The notes beneath the pieces are model-generated. The model searched no databases. It saw nothing but the letters and a program-made list of their open reading frames with translations, and was not told the origin of the DNA. This document shows positions 8,185 to 16,786 of a stretch of 33,464 nucleotides of DNA, piece after piece. The position numbers and the translations under genes were made by a program. This DNA comes from Candidatus Microbacterium stercoravium (GTDB taxonomy: Bacteria > Actinomycetota > Actinomycetes > Actinomycetales > Microbacteriaceae). The stretch's first letter is position 1, and each line of letters opens with the position of its first letter. The stretch is taken from contig DXAM01000023.1 of assembly GCA_019117025.1 (NCBI GenBank), forward strand, positions 1-33,464, written 5' to 3'.

Positions 8185-9362
8185 ACAGTCACCTCGCTGA
8201 TCGCGGCGCGAAGCCGTTCGGCACTGGTCTCCGGGGGGATCTCGGCGGCCCATGCGCCCATCGCCGCCTCGGATCCCGCCAGGAACTTGAGCTTGTCGGC
8301 GCCGCGGCGCGGCGACGTGAGCTGCAGATGCATGCGCACCGTGTCGCGCCCGACGTTCACGGGCGCCTGATGCCAGGCGGCGATGTACGGCGTGGGCGTG
8401 TCGTAGAGGTTGTCGACCCCGCGCAGGATGCGCAGGTAGACGCTCGCGAGCTCGTCGCGCTCGTCGCCCGTGAGCTCGGTGAAGTCGGCGGCATGGCGGC
8501 GCGGCGCGAGATGCACCTCGACCGGCCAGCGCGCGGCGAAGGGCACGTAGGCCAGCCAGTGCTCGGCCTCGAGCACGACGCGCGGGCCCGCCTGCTCGAA
8601 GTCGATGATGCGCGCGAAGAGATCGGCGCCCTCGCGCTCGATCTGCTGCAGCGTGCTCGTCGTGCGCGGGGTGACGTACGGGTACGAGTAGATCTGCCCG
8701 TGCGGGTGATGCAGCGTCACGCCGATCTGCTCGCCGCGGTTCTCGAACGGGAACACCTGCTGCACGCCGGGGAGCGCGGACAGCGCGGCCGTGCGGTCGG
8801 CCCACGCCTCGATCACGGTGCGGGCGCGCGTGACGCTCTGCGTGCCGAAGCTTCCGGTGCCCTCGGGGCTGAAGCAGACGACCTCGCAGCGACCGACCGC
8901 CGTGCGTGAGCGCCCGAGGCCCGGCGCCGTCAGGTCGTCCATGCCGCTCGGCGCGTTCGCGCCCGCGGGCACGTCGTCGGTCGCCTGCGCGAGCGCCGGG
9001 CCGAGCGCGGGCGACTTGTTCTCGAAGACCGCCACGTCGTACAGGCTCGGCACCTCAGACGGGTTGGTCGCGCTCTGCGGCGCCAGCGGATCCAGCTCGG
9101 CCGGCGGCAGCATCGCGCGGTTCTGCCGATTGGCCGCCACCGTGATCCAGTCGCCCGTCAGCACGTCGCGGCGCATCTCGGCCGTCTCGGGGCGCGGGGC
9201 GAGATCGCGCTCGTCGGCGCGCCGTTCGGCGGGGAGCGTCGTGTTCGGATCGTCGAAGTAGATCAGCTCGCGGCCATCAGCGAGGCGCGAGGCGCGCTTG
9301 ACGACGCCGCCCATGAGCTCGACCGCAGAATCGGTGGAGTGGTCTACCGCAGAATGGGGCAT
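8181..9362 (-). CDS. galT: Galactose-1-phosphate uridylyltransferase (393 aa)
   Basis: Exchanges UMP between UDP-glucose and galactose-1-phosphate, giving UDP-galactose and glucose-1-phosphate. A HIT-superfamily enzyme: HHPHGQ at 218-223, where His221 is the nucleophile that becomes uridylylated. SPEGTGSFGTQS and ENRGEQIG form the nucleotide-binding region, and WPVEVHLAPRR is the second-domain motif. The Cys-x-x-Cys zinc pair of the E. coli enzyme is not visible. First gene of the galTK operon. Two starts are possible: the ATG at 9362 used here, or the ATG at 9314, after which the family similarity (KRASRLADGRELIYFDD) begins. The extra N-terminal residues arise partly from a duplicated decamer, ATTCTGCGGT. 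A TAGGAT -10-like box lies at 9412-9417 on the minus strand. Confidence 0.93.
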   Translation of the reverse strand: MPHSAVDHSTDSAVELMGGVVKRASRLADGRELIYFDDPNTTLPAERRADERDLAPRPETAEMRRDVLTGDWITVAANRQNRAMLPPAELDPLAPQSATNPSEVPSLYDVAVFENKSPALGPALAQATDDVPAGANAPSGMDDLTAPGLGRSRTAVGRCEVVCFSPEGTGSFGTQSVTRARTVIEAWADRTAALSALPGVQQVFPFENRGEQIGVTLHHPHGQIYSYPYVTPRTTSTLQQIEREGADLFARIIDFEQAGPRVVLEAEHWLAYVPFAARWPVEVHLAPRRHAADFTELTGDERDELASVYLRILRGVDNLYDTPTPYIAAWHQAPVNVGRDTVRMHLQLTSPRRGADKLKFLAGSEAAMGAWAAEIPPETSAERLRAAISEVTV

Positions 9363-9540
9363 TCACTGGCTTTCTTCACGCGAGAACGGGGGTTCGTGAG
9401 TACAGAGTTCCATCCTATCGAGCGCGCGTGCATCGCCTGCGAGGCGCGAACCGCGCAGTCGAATCGTTATCGGTTGCCGGCCTGTCCAGGCGTGCGACCG
9501 TAGAATCACAATCGGCCGCCCTGTTCGCGGCCATCGTTCT
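9363..9540. promoter_or_regulatory. Divergent promoter region galT / DUF6049 gene
   Basis: This 178-base gap separates two divergent genes. On the minus strand TAGGAT (9412-9417) is a likely galT -10 box, giving a leader of about 45 bases. On the plus strand TAGAAT (9501-9506) is a likely -10 box for the DUF6049-murJ operon, with about 28 bases to the ATG at 9541. Good -35 boxes are not evident. I see no LacI-type palindrome, so galactose control of galTK cannot be inferred from this region. Confidence 0.5.
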
Positions 9541-11634
9541 ATGGACTCTCAGATGATCTCCCCGCCGCGCGGCTGGTCGCGTCTCCGCGCCGCCGCGATC
9601 GCCGCCGTGTGCGCGGCGATCGTCGCATGCGGATCCGCGGTGCCGGCCGCCGCCGCCGAGCCGCAGCGCGTTCCCACGACGGTGGCGGCCGTCGAGGAGC
9701 AGGACGCGCAGGCCCCGCCGCTGGCACTCGCCCTCGGAGACCACGGGGTCGCAACCGGATCCTCGTTCACGGCCGAGATCGAGATCGCCAACACGACGGA
9801 CGCGGTCTTCCGCGCTTCGGACGTGCGCGTCTCGATCGGCGACCCGCTCGCAGACGACGACGCCGTCGAGGCATGGCTGAGCGGAAGCGGCGGCACGGCT
9901 CGCACCGAGCTCGCCTCGATCGGCGTCGAGGAGATCGCGCCCGGCGGTACGGCGGCGGTGTCCGAACCGCTGTCCGTCGAAGGCATGTCGCCCGGCGTAT
10001 ATCCGGTCTCCGCTGTATACGCCGGAGCGACTGCATCCGTCACGGCCCGAGACATCGTGATCGTCACGGGAGGGGCCGAGAGTCCCGTCTCGCTGGTGGT
10101 GCCCATCACCGGGCCGGTCGCCGTGGCGGGCCTGTACTCGACCTCGACCCTCGGAACCCTGACAGGCGACGACGGTCTGCTCACGGCACAGCTCGATGCG
10201 GTCGACGGCACCGACGCGATCCTGGCGATCGACCCGGCGATTCCGGCGTCGATCCGCGCGCTCGGCTCCGCGGCGCCGGCCACCGCGCGCGCGTGGCTCG
10301 AACGCCTCATGGCGCTCGACAACGACCGCTTCGCCCTGCAGTTCGCCGACGCCGATGTGTCGCCGCAGATCGCCGCCGGGCTCGACGCCCCGCTCGAACC
10401 GACCCATCTGGGATTCGCGCTCGACCCGGCCACGATCGATGCGGCCGACGAGCCGATCACCCTCTCGTCGCTCATGCGCATCGGAGAGGGCCGGTCGCCG
10501 CAGCTGTTCTGGCCGTCGCCGGGATCGGCCTCGGATGAGACCGTGTCGGCGCTCGTCGGCGACTCCGCTGCGAGCGTGCTCGTGCCCGCATCGACCACGG
10601 CGAACGGATCCGCGGTGCTCGGCGACGACGCGCTCGCGTACGACGACGCGCTGTCGCACGCCCTTCTCGATGCGGCGCGGCTGAGTGACGCGGCAGAGCG
10701 CGAGCGGGCGCTGACGGTCGCGACCGCCGAGATCTGGCTCGCGGCGTCGCAGAGCGATCAGCCGCTCCTCCTCGCGCTCGACCGCATGGGTTCCGACGAC
10801 CTCACCACCGACGATGCGGGCACCGAGATCGTCGACGGCGAGCTCGACCTGTCGGCGGAGGGCCTCCGCGATGCGGTCGCCGCAGCGCTGACGAGCCCGG
10901 CGCTTTCGCCGGTCGGGCTCGACGAGGTGCTGTCGGCCGGCTCCGGCCACGTCGGCGTCACCGCGACGAACGAGGACACCGCGCGCAAGCAGGCGGTTCT
11001 CGACTATCTGACGGCGGAGCCCGGGCTCGAGCACATCGCGACCGCGCTGACGACGCCCGATCACTTCCTCGGCCAGGTGCGCGCCGAGCTGCAGCGCCTG
11101 CTCTCGGTGTCGTGGGCTTCGAACCCCGACGGCTGGCTGACGCGGGCGGAGAACTTCGTCGAGCTGAACGCAGACCGCGCGGTCGCGATCGACATCCAGC
11201 AGATCCAGCAGCCCGTGCAGCTGCTGAGCGCCGAGGCGCCGATGCCCGTCTGGATCCGCAACGACCTCCCGTACGAGGCGAAGGTCACCGTCATCGCGGT
11301 CCCCGACGACCCGCGCCTGTCGATCGACCGCCGCACCGAGATCGTCGCGAATCCCGACAGCATCACGCGCGCCACGATTCCGATCGAGGCCCGCGTGGGC
11401 AGCGGCGACGTCACGGTGCATTACACGCTGCAGTCCGCGACGGGCGAGCGGATCGGACCGACGCGCGACGTCGACGTCACGGTGCGCGCCGACTGGGAGC
11501 GGATCGCTGTGATCGCTCTCGCAGTGATCGTTGCGGCTCTCATCGGGTTCGGCCTCTACCGTCAGATCCGGCGCCGCCGGCGCGAGAACGAATCCGCGCA
11601 TTCCGACAGCGGCATACGAGATGAGGGCGCATGA
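9541..11634 (+). CDS. DUF6049 family membrane-anchored extracellular protein (697 aa)
   Basis: An export signal spans residues 1-41 (WSRLRAAAIAAVCAAIVACG then AVPAAAAE). A long extracellular region follows: an immunoglobulin-like part around 55-170 and a larger domain. A single transmembrane helix near 650-675 (IAVIALAVIVAALIGFGLY) is followed by the basic anchor RQIRRRRRENE, so the bulk faces outside and a short tail stays in the cytoplasm. The family is actinobacterial and has no established biochemical role. Its stop overlaps the murJ start (ATGA), and this pairing with the lipid II flippase is conserved in related genomes, suggesting a role in cell-envelope assembly. The ATG at 9541 has no clear Shine-Dalgarno; an in-frame ATG four codons later is also possible. 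Confidence 0.8.
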   Translation: MDSQMISPPRGWSRLRAAAIAAVCAAIVACGSAVPAAAAEPQRVPTTVAAVEEQDAQAPPLALALGDHGVATGSSFTAEIEIANTTDAVFRASDVRVSIGDPLADDDAVEAWLSGSGGTARTELASIGVEEIAPGGTAAVSEPLSVEGMSPGVYPVSAVYAGATASVTARDIVIVTGGAESPVSLVVPITGPVAVAGLYSTSTLGTLTGDDGLLTAQLDAVDGTDAILAIDPAIPASIRALGSAAPATARAWLERLMALDNDRFALQFADADVSPQIAAGLDAPLEPTHLGFALDPATIDAADEPITLSSLMRIGEGRSPQLFWPSPGSASDETVSALVGDSAASVLVPASTTANGSAVLGDDALAYDDALSHALLDAARLSDAAERERALTVATAEIWLAASQSDQPLLLALDRMGSDDLTTDDAGTEIVDGELDLSAEGLRDAVAAALTSPALSPVGLDEVLSAGSGHVGVTATNEDTARKQAVLDYLTAEPGLEHIATALTTPDHFLGQVRAELQRLLSVSWASNPDGWLTRAENFVELNADRAVAIDIQQIQQPVQLLSAEAPMPVWIRNDLPYEAKVTVIAVPDDPRLSIDRRTEIVANPDSITRATIPIEARVGSGDVTVHYTLQSATGERIGPTRDVDVTVRADWERIAVIALAVIVAALIGFGLYRQIRRRRRENESAHSDSGIRDEGA

Positions 11635-13226
11635 GCCTCGGCCGTTCCAGTGCCATGATCGCGGCGGGAACGCTGGCATCCCGGGTGACCGGGCTGCTGC
11701 GCAGTCTCGTGCTCGTGACGACCCTCGGTGCGACGGGGCATGCAGCCGACGCCTTCACGACGGCGAATCAGCTGCCGAACTACGTTTTCCAGGTGATCTC
11801 GACGGGTGTGCTCACAGCCGTGCTCGTGCCCCAGATCGTCAAATGGTCGCAGGCCGACGACGGCGGCCAGCGACTGATCTCGAAGCTGTTCACTCTCGGC
11901 ACCGTGGTACTGCTCGCGGTGACGGCCGTTTCGATGGTCGCGGCCCCGCTCCTCGTATCTGCGTTCTCCGACTTTCCGGAGCCCGCGCAGTACGACCTCG
12001 CGGTGGCATTCGCTTACTGGTGCCTGCCCCAGGTGTTCTTCTACGGCATGTTCGCGCTCATCGGCGAGACGCTCAACGCGCGCCGCGTTTTCGCGCCCTA
12101 CGCGTGGGCGCCCATCACGAACAACATCGTCTCGATCGCCGGCTTCTGCCTGTTCATGTGGTTGTTCGGCTCGGAGCAGAACGCCATCGAGGGATGGGAC
12201 CCGCTGAAGATCGCTGTCATCGCGGGCACGGCCACGCTCGGCATCCTCTCGCAGACCGTGACGCTGGCGATCTTCTGGCGCAAGACGGGCCTGAAGATCC
12301 GGCCCGATTTCGGGTGGCGCGGCATCGGCCTCGGCGAGATCAAGAATCTCGCCGGCTGGAGCGTCGGAATGCTTCTCGTCGGCCTCGTGGTCTCTTCGGT
12401 GCAGCAGCACGTGATCACAACTGCCTCAGGAGACGACGCCTCGAGCACAATCTGGTTCAACTCGTGGCTCGTCTTCATGCTCCCGTACTCGCTCATCGTC
12501 ATGAGCATCGGCACGCCCTACTTCACGCAGCTCAGCGAGCACGCCGCCGCGGGTCGGCATGAGGATGTGCGATCCGACATCGGGCAGTCGATGCGGGTGC
12601 TCGGCTTACTCGTCGTCATCGCCTCGGCGACCGTGCTGGCCGCCGCGATCCCGCTCGCACGCGTCTTCGCGAACTCGCCTGCTACCGCGGGCGCGATGTC
12701 GCCCGTGCTCTCCGCATTCGTCGCGGCGCTCGTGCCGATGGCGGCCCTGTTCATCCTGCAGCGCACGTTCTACGCGTACGGCGACACGCGCACGCCGTTC
12801 TTCTTCACGGTCTTCCAGGCCGTGCTCGCGATCTGCGGAGCCCTCGTCGCGCGCGCGCTGCTCGACACCGAGCTGCTGACCGCGGGCGTCGCCCTCGCAC
12901 AGTCGATCTCCAGCGCGCTGCAGCTCGTCGTCGCCTGGGTGCTGCTGCGCCGCAGGATCGGGTCGCTCGGATTCGCCCGCACCGCGATCTCGTACGTGCG
13001 CTTCATCATCGCGGCGATCCCCGCGGGCGCGGTCGGCTACGGGATCTACGTTCTCGCGGGCGGAATCGATGGGTGGATGACCGCTTCGAAGCTCGCGGGA
13101 TTCGGCGGGTGCCTCGTGATCGGCGCGGTCGCCGTCGTGATCTACGCCGTCGCCCTCGCGGTGCTCCGCTCCCCCGAGCTGAAGGCCTTCACCGGCCAGA
13201 TCCGCCGCCGCCTCAAGCGCGCCTGA
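11631..13226 (+). CDS. murJ: Lipid II flippase MurJ (531 aa)
   Basis: A polytopic membrane protein of the MOP superfamily that moves lipid II across the cytoplasmic membrane for peptidoglycan synthesis. The sequence shows about 14 hydrophobic helices. The family N-terminus SSAMIAAGTLASRVTGLLRSLVL carries the conserved arginines of the central cavity, followed by DAFTTANQLPNYVFQVISTGVLTAVLVPQIV. Other MurJ-like segments are GETLNARRVFAPYAWAPITNNIV and LQRTFYAYGDTRTPFF. The protein ends with a short basic tail (GQIRRRLKRA) and lacks the pseudokinase extension found in mycobacterial MviN. It is coupled to the DUF6049 gene by an ATGA overlap. In related genomes trxB is commonly the next major gene; here a 16-kb carbohydrate island intervenes, starting with a convergent gene whose stop is only four bases away. 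No terminator hairpin is apparent at that junction. Confidence 0.93.
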   Translation: MSLGRSSAMIAAGTLASRVTGLLRSLVLVTTLGATGHAADAFTTANQLPNYVFQVISTGVLTAVLVPQIVKWSQADDGGQRLISKLFTLGTVVLLAVTAVSMVAAPLLVSAFSDFPEPAQYDLAVAFAYWCLPQVFFYGMFALIGETLNARRVFAPYAWAPITNNIVSIAGFCLFMWLFGSEQNAIEGWDPLKIAVIAGTATLGILSQTVTLAIFWRKTGLKIRPDFGWRGIGLGEIKNLAGWSVGMLLVGLVVSSVQQHVITTASGDDASSTIWFNSWLVFMLPYSLIVMSIGTPYFTQLSEHAAAGRHEDVRSDIGQSMRVLGLLVVIASATVLAAAIPLARVFANSPATAGAMSPVLSAFVAALVPMAALFILQRTFYAYGDTRTPFFFTVFQAVLAICGALVARALLDTELLTAGVALAQSISSALQLVVAWVLLRRRIGSLGFARTAISYVRFIIAAIPAGAVGYGIYVLAGGIDGWMTASKLAGFGGCLVIGAVAVVIYAVALAVLRSPELKAFTGQIRRRLKRA

Positions 13227-13230
13227 CCGG

Positions 13231-14232
13231 CTACGCCGCCGTCACGAGCGACTCGAACAGCACCGGATGCGCGAACGCCTCGCCGCGCGCGATGCGGTCG
13301 AGCTCGGCGACCTGCTGGTCGATCATGCGGTTCACCTCGGTTCCCACGGATCCGGCGATGTGCGGCGTGAGCAGCACGTTCGGGTGCGCGTAGAGCGGGT
13401 GGTCGGCCGGCAGCGCCCACGGCACGGTGACGTCGAGGATCGCGTAGAGGTCGTCGCGCTGCACGCGCGCGGTCAGCGCGTCCTGGTCGATGACGTCGCC
13501 GCGCGAGGTGTTGATCAGCGCCGACCCGGCCGGCATCCGATCGATCATCTCGGCCGAGATGAGGCCGCGCGTCGAGGGCAGCGACGGCGCATGCACCGAC
13601 ACCACGTCGCTCGTCGCGCACAGCTCCTCGAGCGTCACGGCGCGCGCCCCGAGCTCGGCGACCTCGTCGGCCGAGAGCGTGGGGTCGAACAGCACCACCT
13701 CGAGGTCGAAGGGCTGCAGAAGCGCGACGACGCGGCGGCCGATGCGCGAGGCGCCGACGATGCCGACGCGGCGACGATAACCGCCGATCACGCCGAGTCC
13801 GGCCTGATCGATCAGCTCGCGCCGCTCACGGTAGTCGCGTGCGATGCGCAGCACCCGTTTGTTGGCGAAGATGATGGCCGCGAGCGTGAACTCCGCCACG
13901 GGCACCGCGTTCGCGTCGACCGCCGAGCTCACCTCGATCCCGCGTTCCCATACGGCATCGTCGAGGTTCTCCTTCACCGACCCGGCCACGTGCAGAATCG
14001 CCTTCAGCCGCGGTGCGGCGTCGAGCACGGCCGCGTCGACGCGCGGCGTGCGCCAGCCCGTCACGAGCACCTCCGCCTCGGCGAGCATCGCGCGCGATGA
14101 GGCCGAATCGAATTCGTCGACGGTGCCGAGCAGGTCGCCGTGGGCGGCGAGCTGTCGAGCGAGGTGGTCTTCGGAGGCGGCCGTGAAGGCGCCGGATCCG
14201 ACGGCGCTCAGCACGCGCGGAAGCGTAGTCAT
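13231..14232 (-). CDS. D-2-hydroxyacid dehydrogenase family protein lacking the usual catalytic Glu (333 aa)
   Basis: NAD(P)-dependent oxidoreductase fold of the D-isomer-specific 2-hydroxyacid dehydrogenases. The nucleotide-binding loop is VGIVGASRIGRRV (156-168) with an acidic residue at the end of the next strand (LFDPT, Asp183). The catalytic Arg is in NTSRGDVID (Arg244) and the catalytic His in TPHIAGS (His291). The usual DVxEPEPLP segment, which supplies the Glu that tunes the His, reads DVTVPWALP (267-275), with Trp272 at the Glu position. Activity may therefore be altered or lost. It is the last gene of the DUF2264-transporter operon, with a good ribosome site (GAGGA) and 8 bases after the DUF624 gene. 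In such operons it would interconvert a 2-keto and a 2-hydroxy acid or reduce a sugar acid; the substrate is unknown. Confidence 0.85.
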   Translation of the reverse strand: MTTLPRVLSAVGSGAFTAASEDHLARQLAAHGDLLGTVDEFDSASSRAMLAEAEVLVTGWRTPRVDAAVLDAAPRLKAILHVAGSVKENLDDAVWERGIEVSSAVDANAVPVAEFTLAAIIFANKRVLRIARDYRERRELIDQAGLGVIGGYRRRVGIVGASRIGRRVVALLQPFDLEVVLFDPTLSADEVAELGARAVTLEELCATSDVVSVHAPSLPSTRGLISAEMIDRMPAGSALINTSRGDVIDQDALTARVQRDDLYAILDVTVPWALPADHPLYAHPNVLLTPHIAGSVGTEVNRMIDQQVAELDRIARGEAFAHPVLFESLVTAA

Positions 14233-14240
14233 GGGGGTCC

Positions 14241-14903
14241 TCACGAGGAGACGGGTCGCAGTGCGGGCCGCAGCGCATAGCGCGCGCCCGCCCACACGAC
14301 GTAGAGACAGGCGGCGGACGTGAGGCCGATGCCGAGCGCGGGCGCCTCGACGATCACGGCGGCCTGCACGCCGAGCGCGGCGAACGAGACGAGGGTGAAC
14401 GGCCAGCGGCGCACGGCGATGACGGCCGAGACCTTCAGCACGTCGACGAGGCGGGCGCGCGGATCCTCGGTGATCGCCACGAGCCCCACGACGCCGCAGG
14501 CGACGGCGAGCGCCGCGATCACGACGAGCAGCGGGGCGAAGACGGCGCCGATGCCGGTCGGGGCGAGCACGACCACGTCGGCGACGGCGACCACGACGAT
14601 CACCACGACGATCGCGGACAGCGCGAGCGAGCGGCGCCATGTCGACGCGAGCCAGCGGAAGAAGGTGCGCAGCACCGAGGCCTCGCCGTCGGCATGCGCG
14701 CGGAACGTGCCGAACGCGGCTGCGACCCCCATGCCGGCCGGAATCGCGGCGACCGCCAGCAGCGGCCACGACAGCGACGGATCCGTCGTGACGAGCAGCG
14801 CGATCAGGGGCAGGGCCACGACCGCGAGCGACAGGTTCACGCCGAGCGCGAGGTGCACGACGCCGAAGAGCGTCGAGTACACGCTGTGCGGGATGCGCTT
14901 CAC
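14241..14903 (-). CDS. DUF624/YesL family membrane protein (220 aa)
   Basis: A small integral membrane protein with about five or six hydrophobic helices, including a very valine-rich one (LSAIVVVIVVVAVADVVVLA). YesL-family proteins are typically encoded beside carbohydrate ABC permeases, as for rhamnogalacturonan use in Bacillus, but have no proven function. The GTG start at 14903 lies two bases after the stop of the upstream permease (TGACCGTG), indicating tight coupling with transporter translation. A role as accessory transporter subunit or in permease assembly is inference from context. Confidence 0.75.
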   Translation of the reverse strand: MKRIPHSVYSTLFGVVHLALGVNLSLAVVALPLIALLVTTDPSLSWPLLAVAAIPAGMGVAAAFGTFRAHADGEASVLRTFFRWLASTWRRSLALSAIVVVIVVVAVADVVVLAPTGIGAVFAPLLVVIAALAVACGVVGLVAITEDPRARLVDVLKVSAVIAVRRWPFTLVSFAALGVQAAVIVEAPALGIGLTSAACLYVVWAGARYALRPALRPVSS

Positions 14904-14905
14904 GG

Positions 14906-15820
14906 TCAGCCCTTCAGCCCGCTCGTCGCGACGCCCTCGACGAAGAACCGCTGGCCGAGCAGGAAGATGATCGCGATCGGCACGACCGAGATCGTCAGGC
15001 CCGCGAACAGCACGCCGTAGTCGGTGTCGTAGAGGCTCGAGACGAAGTTCTTGAGGCCGAGCTGCAGCGTCCACAGGCTCGGGTCGCGCAGGTAGATGAG
15101 CGGCCCGAGGTAGTCGTTCCACGTGTTCACGAACGTCAGCAGCGACAGGCTCGCGATCGCGGGCACCGACAGCGGCATCATGATGCGCCACCAGATGCCG
15201 TACTCGCTGAGGCCATCGAGGCGCGCGGCCTCCGAGAGCTCCTCGGGCACCGTCTCGTAGAACTGCTTCATGAGGAACACGCCGAAGGCGCCGAACGCCT
15301 GCAGCAGCATGATCGACCACAGCGTGTTCGCCAGGCCCGCGTTCGACAGCAGGATGAACTGCGGAATCATGTACGACTGCCACGGCACCGCGATCGTCGC
15401 CACATACAGCAGGAAGAGCGCGTTGCGGCCGGGGAACGTGATGCGCGAGAAGCCGTAGGCGGCGAAGGATCCCGTGATCACCTGCAGAGCGGTCACGGCG
15501 ACCGAGAGCACGAGCGAGTTGCGGATCCACACGCCGATGTCGCTGCGGGCCCAGATATCGACGTAGTTCTCCCACACGAACACCTCGGGCAGCCAGCGCA
15601 CCGGAACCGAGAACACCGAGTTGGCGTCCTTGAGCGAGCTCATGACCATCCAGAAGAACGGGGTGAGCATCGCGGCCGCGGCGACGATCAGCACGATGTA
15701 GAGGATCGTGCGGCCGACCGCGCGGGATCCGGATCCGGCCGGCCGAGGGCGGGCGTTCGGATCGAGGGACGTCCGTGCGCGTCGCGGCGCCGGGGCGACC
15801 AGGTTCATCGTCTCGCTCAT
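14906..15820 (-). CDS. Carbohydrate ABC transporter permease, MalG type (304 aa)
   Basis: Second membrane subunit of the importer encoded with the binding protein at 16787-18076. After a basic, proline-rich cytoplasmic N-terminus of about 35 residues there are six predicted helices, starting ILYIVLIVAAAAMLTPFFWMV. The cytoplasmic EAA loop reads EELSEAARLDGLSEYGIWWRIMMP, the contact point with the ATPase. The C-terminus FFVEGVATSGLKG is typical of the CUT1 family, which imports di- and oligosaccharides. The ATG overlaps the stop of the partner permease by four bases. No ATPase gene is in the operon. Confidence 0.9.
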   Translation of the reverse strand: MSETMNLVAPAPRRARTSLDPNARPRPAGSGSRAVGRTILYIVLIVAAAAMLTPFFWMVMSSLKDANSVFSVPVRWLPEVFVWENYVDIWARSDIGVWIRNSLVLSVAVTALQVITGSFAAYGFSRITFPGRNALFLLYVATIAVPWQSYMIPQFILLSNAGLANTLWSIMLLQAFGAFGVFLMKQFYETVPEELSEAARLDGLSEYGIWWRIMMPLSVPAIASLSLLTFVNTWNDYLGPLIYLRDPSLWTLQLGLKNFVSSLYDTDYGVLFAGLTISVVPIAIIFLLGQRFFVEGVATSGLKG

Positions 15821-16734
15821 CGTGCGCTCTTCCTCTGGTTCCACATGAACTGCACGACCGTGACGATGATGCACAGGAAGAACAGCACCACCGATGCGGC
15901 CGAGGCGTATCCGAAGTCGTTCTCCTCGAAGCCCTTGCGGTAGATGAACTGGCTGATCACGGTCGTCGACTGCCCCGGTCCGCCATCGGTCAGCACGAGG
16001 ATCAGGTCGAAGATCTTCAGCGAGTTGATCGTCAGCATCACCGTGACGAAGAACATCGTGGGCCGCAGTCCGGGAAGGGTCACGTTGAGGAAGCGCTGGA
16101 ACACGTTCGCGCCGTCCATGCGGGCCGCCTCGTGCAGTTCTCGCGGCACCGTCTGCAGCGCCGCGAGGAAGAGCACCATGTAGTAGCCCATGTCCTTCCA
16201 GGTGCTGATGATCACGACCGCCGGCATCGACCAGTTCGTGTCGGTGAGCCAGCCGGGCGGGTTCGAGATGCCGACGAAGCGCAGCATCTCGTTGATGGGG
16301 CCGTAGTCGGGGCTGAACAGCAGGTTCCACACGAGCGCGATCGCGACGATCGACGTGATGTACGGGAAGAACGCGGCCGTGCGGAAGAACGCGACGCCGC
16401 GGATCTTGTTGTTCAGCAGCAGCGCGAGCGACAGCGACACGATGATCGTGAGCGGGATGTGCAGCGCCGAGTAATAGATCGTGTTCACGAACGCCGTGCG
16501 GAAGCTGCCGTCGGCGGCGAGGCGCGTGAAGTTGTCGAACCCGATGAACTGGGAGGTTCCGAAGATGTTCCAGTTCGTGAGCGACATGTAGAACAGCACG
16601 ATCACGGGCACGAGCGTGAGCGTGGCGAAGCCGAGGAAGTTCGGCAGGATGAAGCTCCACCCGAGCAGGGTGTTGCGCGTGCGAAGACGGGATCGCCGGC
16701 GCGGTGCGCGCTGCGGCGTCGCGGTAGTGGTCAT
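15817..16734 (-). CDS. Carbohydrate ABC transporter permease, MalF type (305 aa)
   Basis: First membrane subunit of the CUT1 importer. The N-terminus is basic (RAPRRRSRLRTRNT), followed by LLGWSFILPNFLGFATLTLVPVIVLFYMSLTNW, the usual first helix of this family. Six helices are predicted, and the EAA loop reads RELHEAARMDGANVFQRFLNVTLPGL. The ATG at 16734 was chosen because AGGAG lies 6 bases upstream; the open frame extends to 16935 only as a shadow of the binding-protein gene. It is separated from that gene by 52 bases containing a strong hairpin, and overlaps the second permease by four bases. Confidence 0.9.
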   Translation of the reverse strand: MTTTATPQRAPRRRSRLRTRNTLLGWSFILPNFLGFATLTLVPVIVLFYMSLTNWNIFGTSQFIGFDNFTRLAADGSFRTAFVNTIYYSALHIPLTIIVSLSLALLLNNKIRGVAFFRTAAFFPYITSIVAIALVWNLLFSPDYGPINEMLRFVGISNPPGWLTDTNWSMPAVVIISTWKDMGYYMVLFLAALQTVPRELHEAARMDGANVFQRFLNVTLPGLRPTMFFVTVMLTINSLKIFDLILVLTDGGPGQSTTVISQFIYRKGFEENDFGYASAASVVLFFLCIIVTVVQFMWNQRKSAR

Positions 16735-16754
16735 GGTGCTCCTCGGAAGGGGGA

Positions 16755-16778
16755 CCCGGGCCCCTTGCGGGGCCCGGG
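16755..16778 (-). terminator. Strong hairpin after the first binding-protein gene
   Basis: On the transcribed (minus) strand CCCGGGCCCC and GGGGCCCGGG form a perfect 10-bp all-G/C stem closed by a GCAA loop, a stable GNRA tetraloop. No U-tract follows, so efficient intrinsic termination is unlikely. Its place just after the binding-protein gene and before the permeases fits a 3'-end stabiliser or attenuator that keeps binding protein in excess over permeases, as known for malE-type operons. Confidence 0.75.
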
Positions 16779-16786
16779 AGAGGCGA

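Noticed and set aside
9315..9362. Direct repeat of ATTCTGCGGT at the start of galT as a regulatory or mobile signal
   Set aside because: Only two short copies, 24 bases apart; better explained as a small duplication in the N-terminal coding region or leader of galT.
9415..11679. Open frame of 754 codons on the minus strand
   Set aside because: Antisense shadow of the DUF6049 gene, which has a signal peptide, membrane anchor and translational coupling to murJ.
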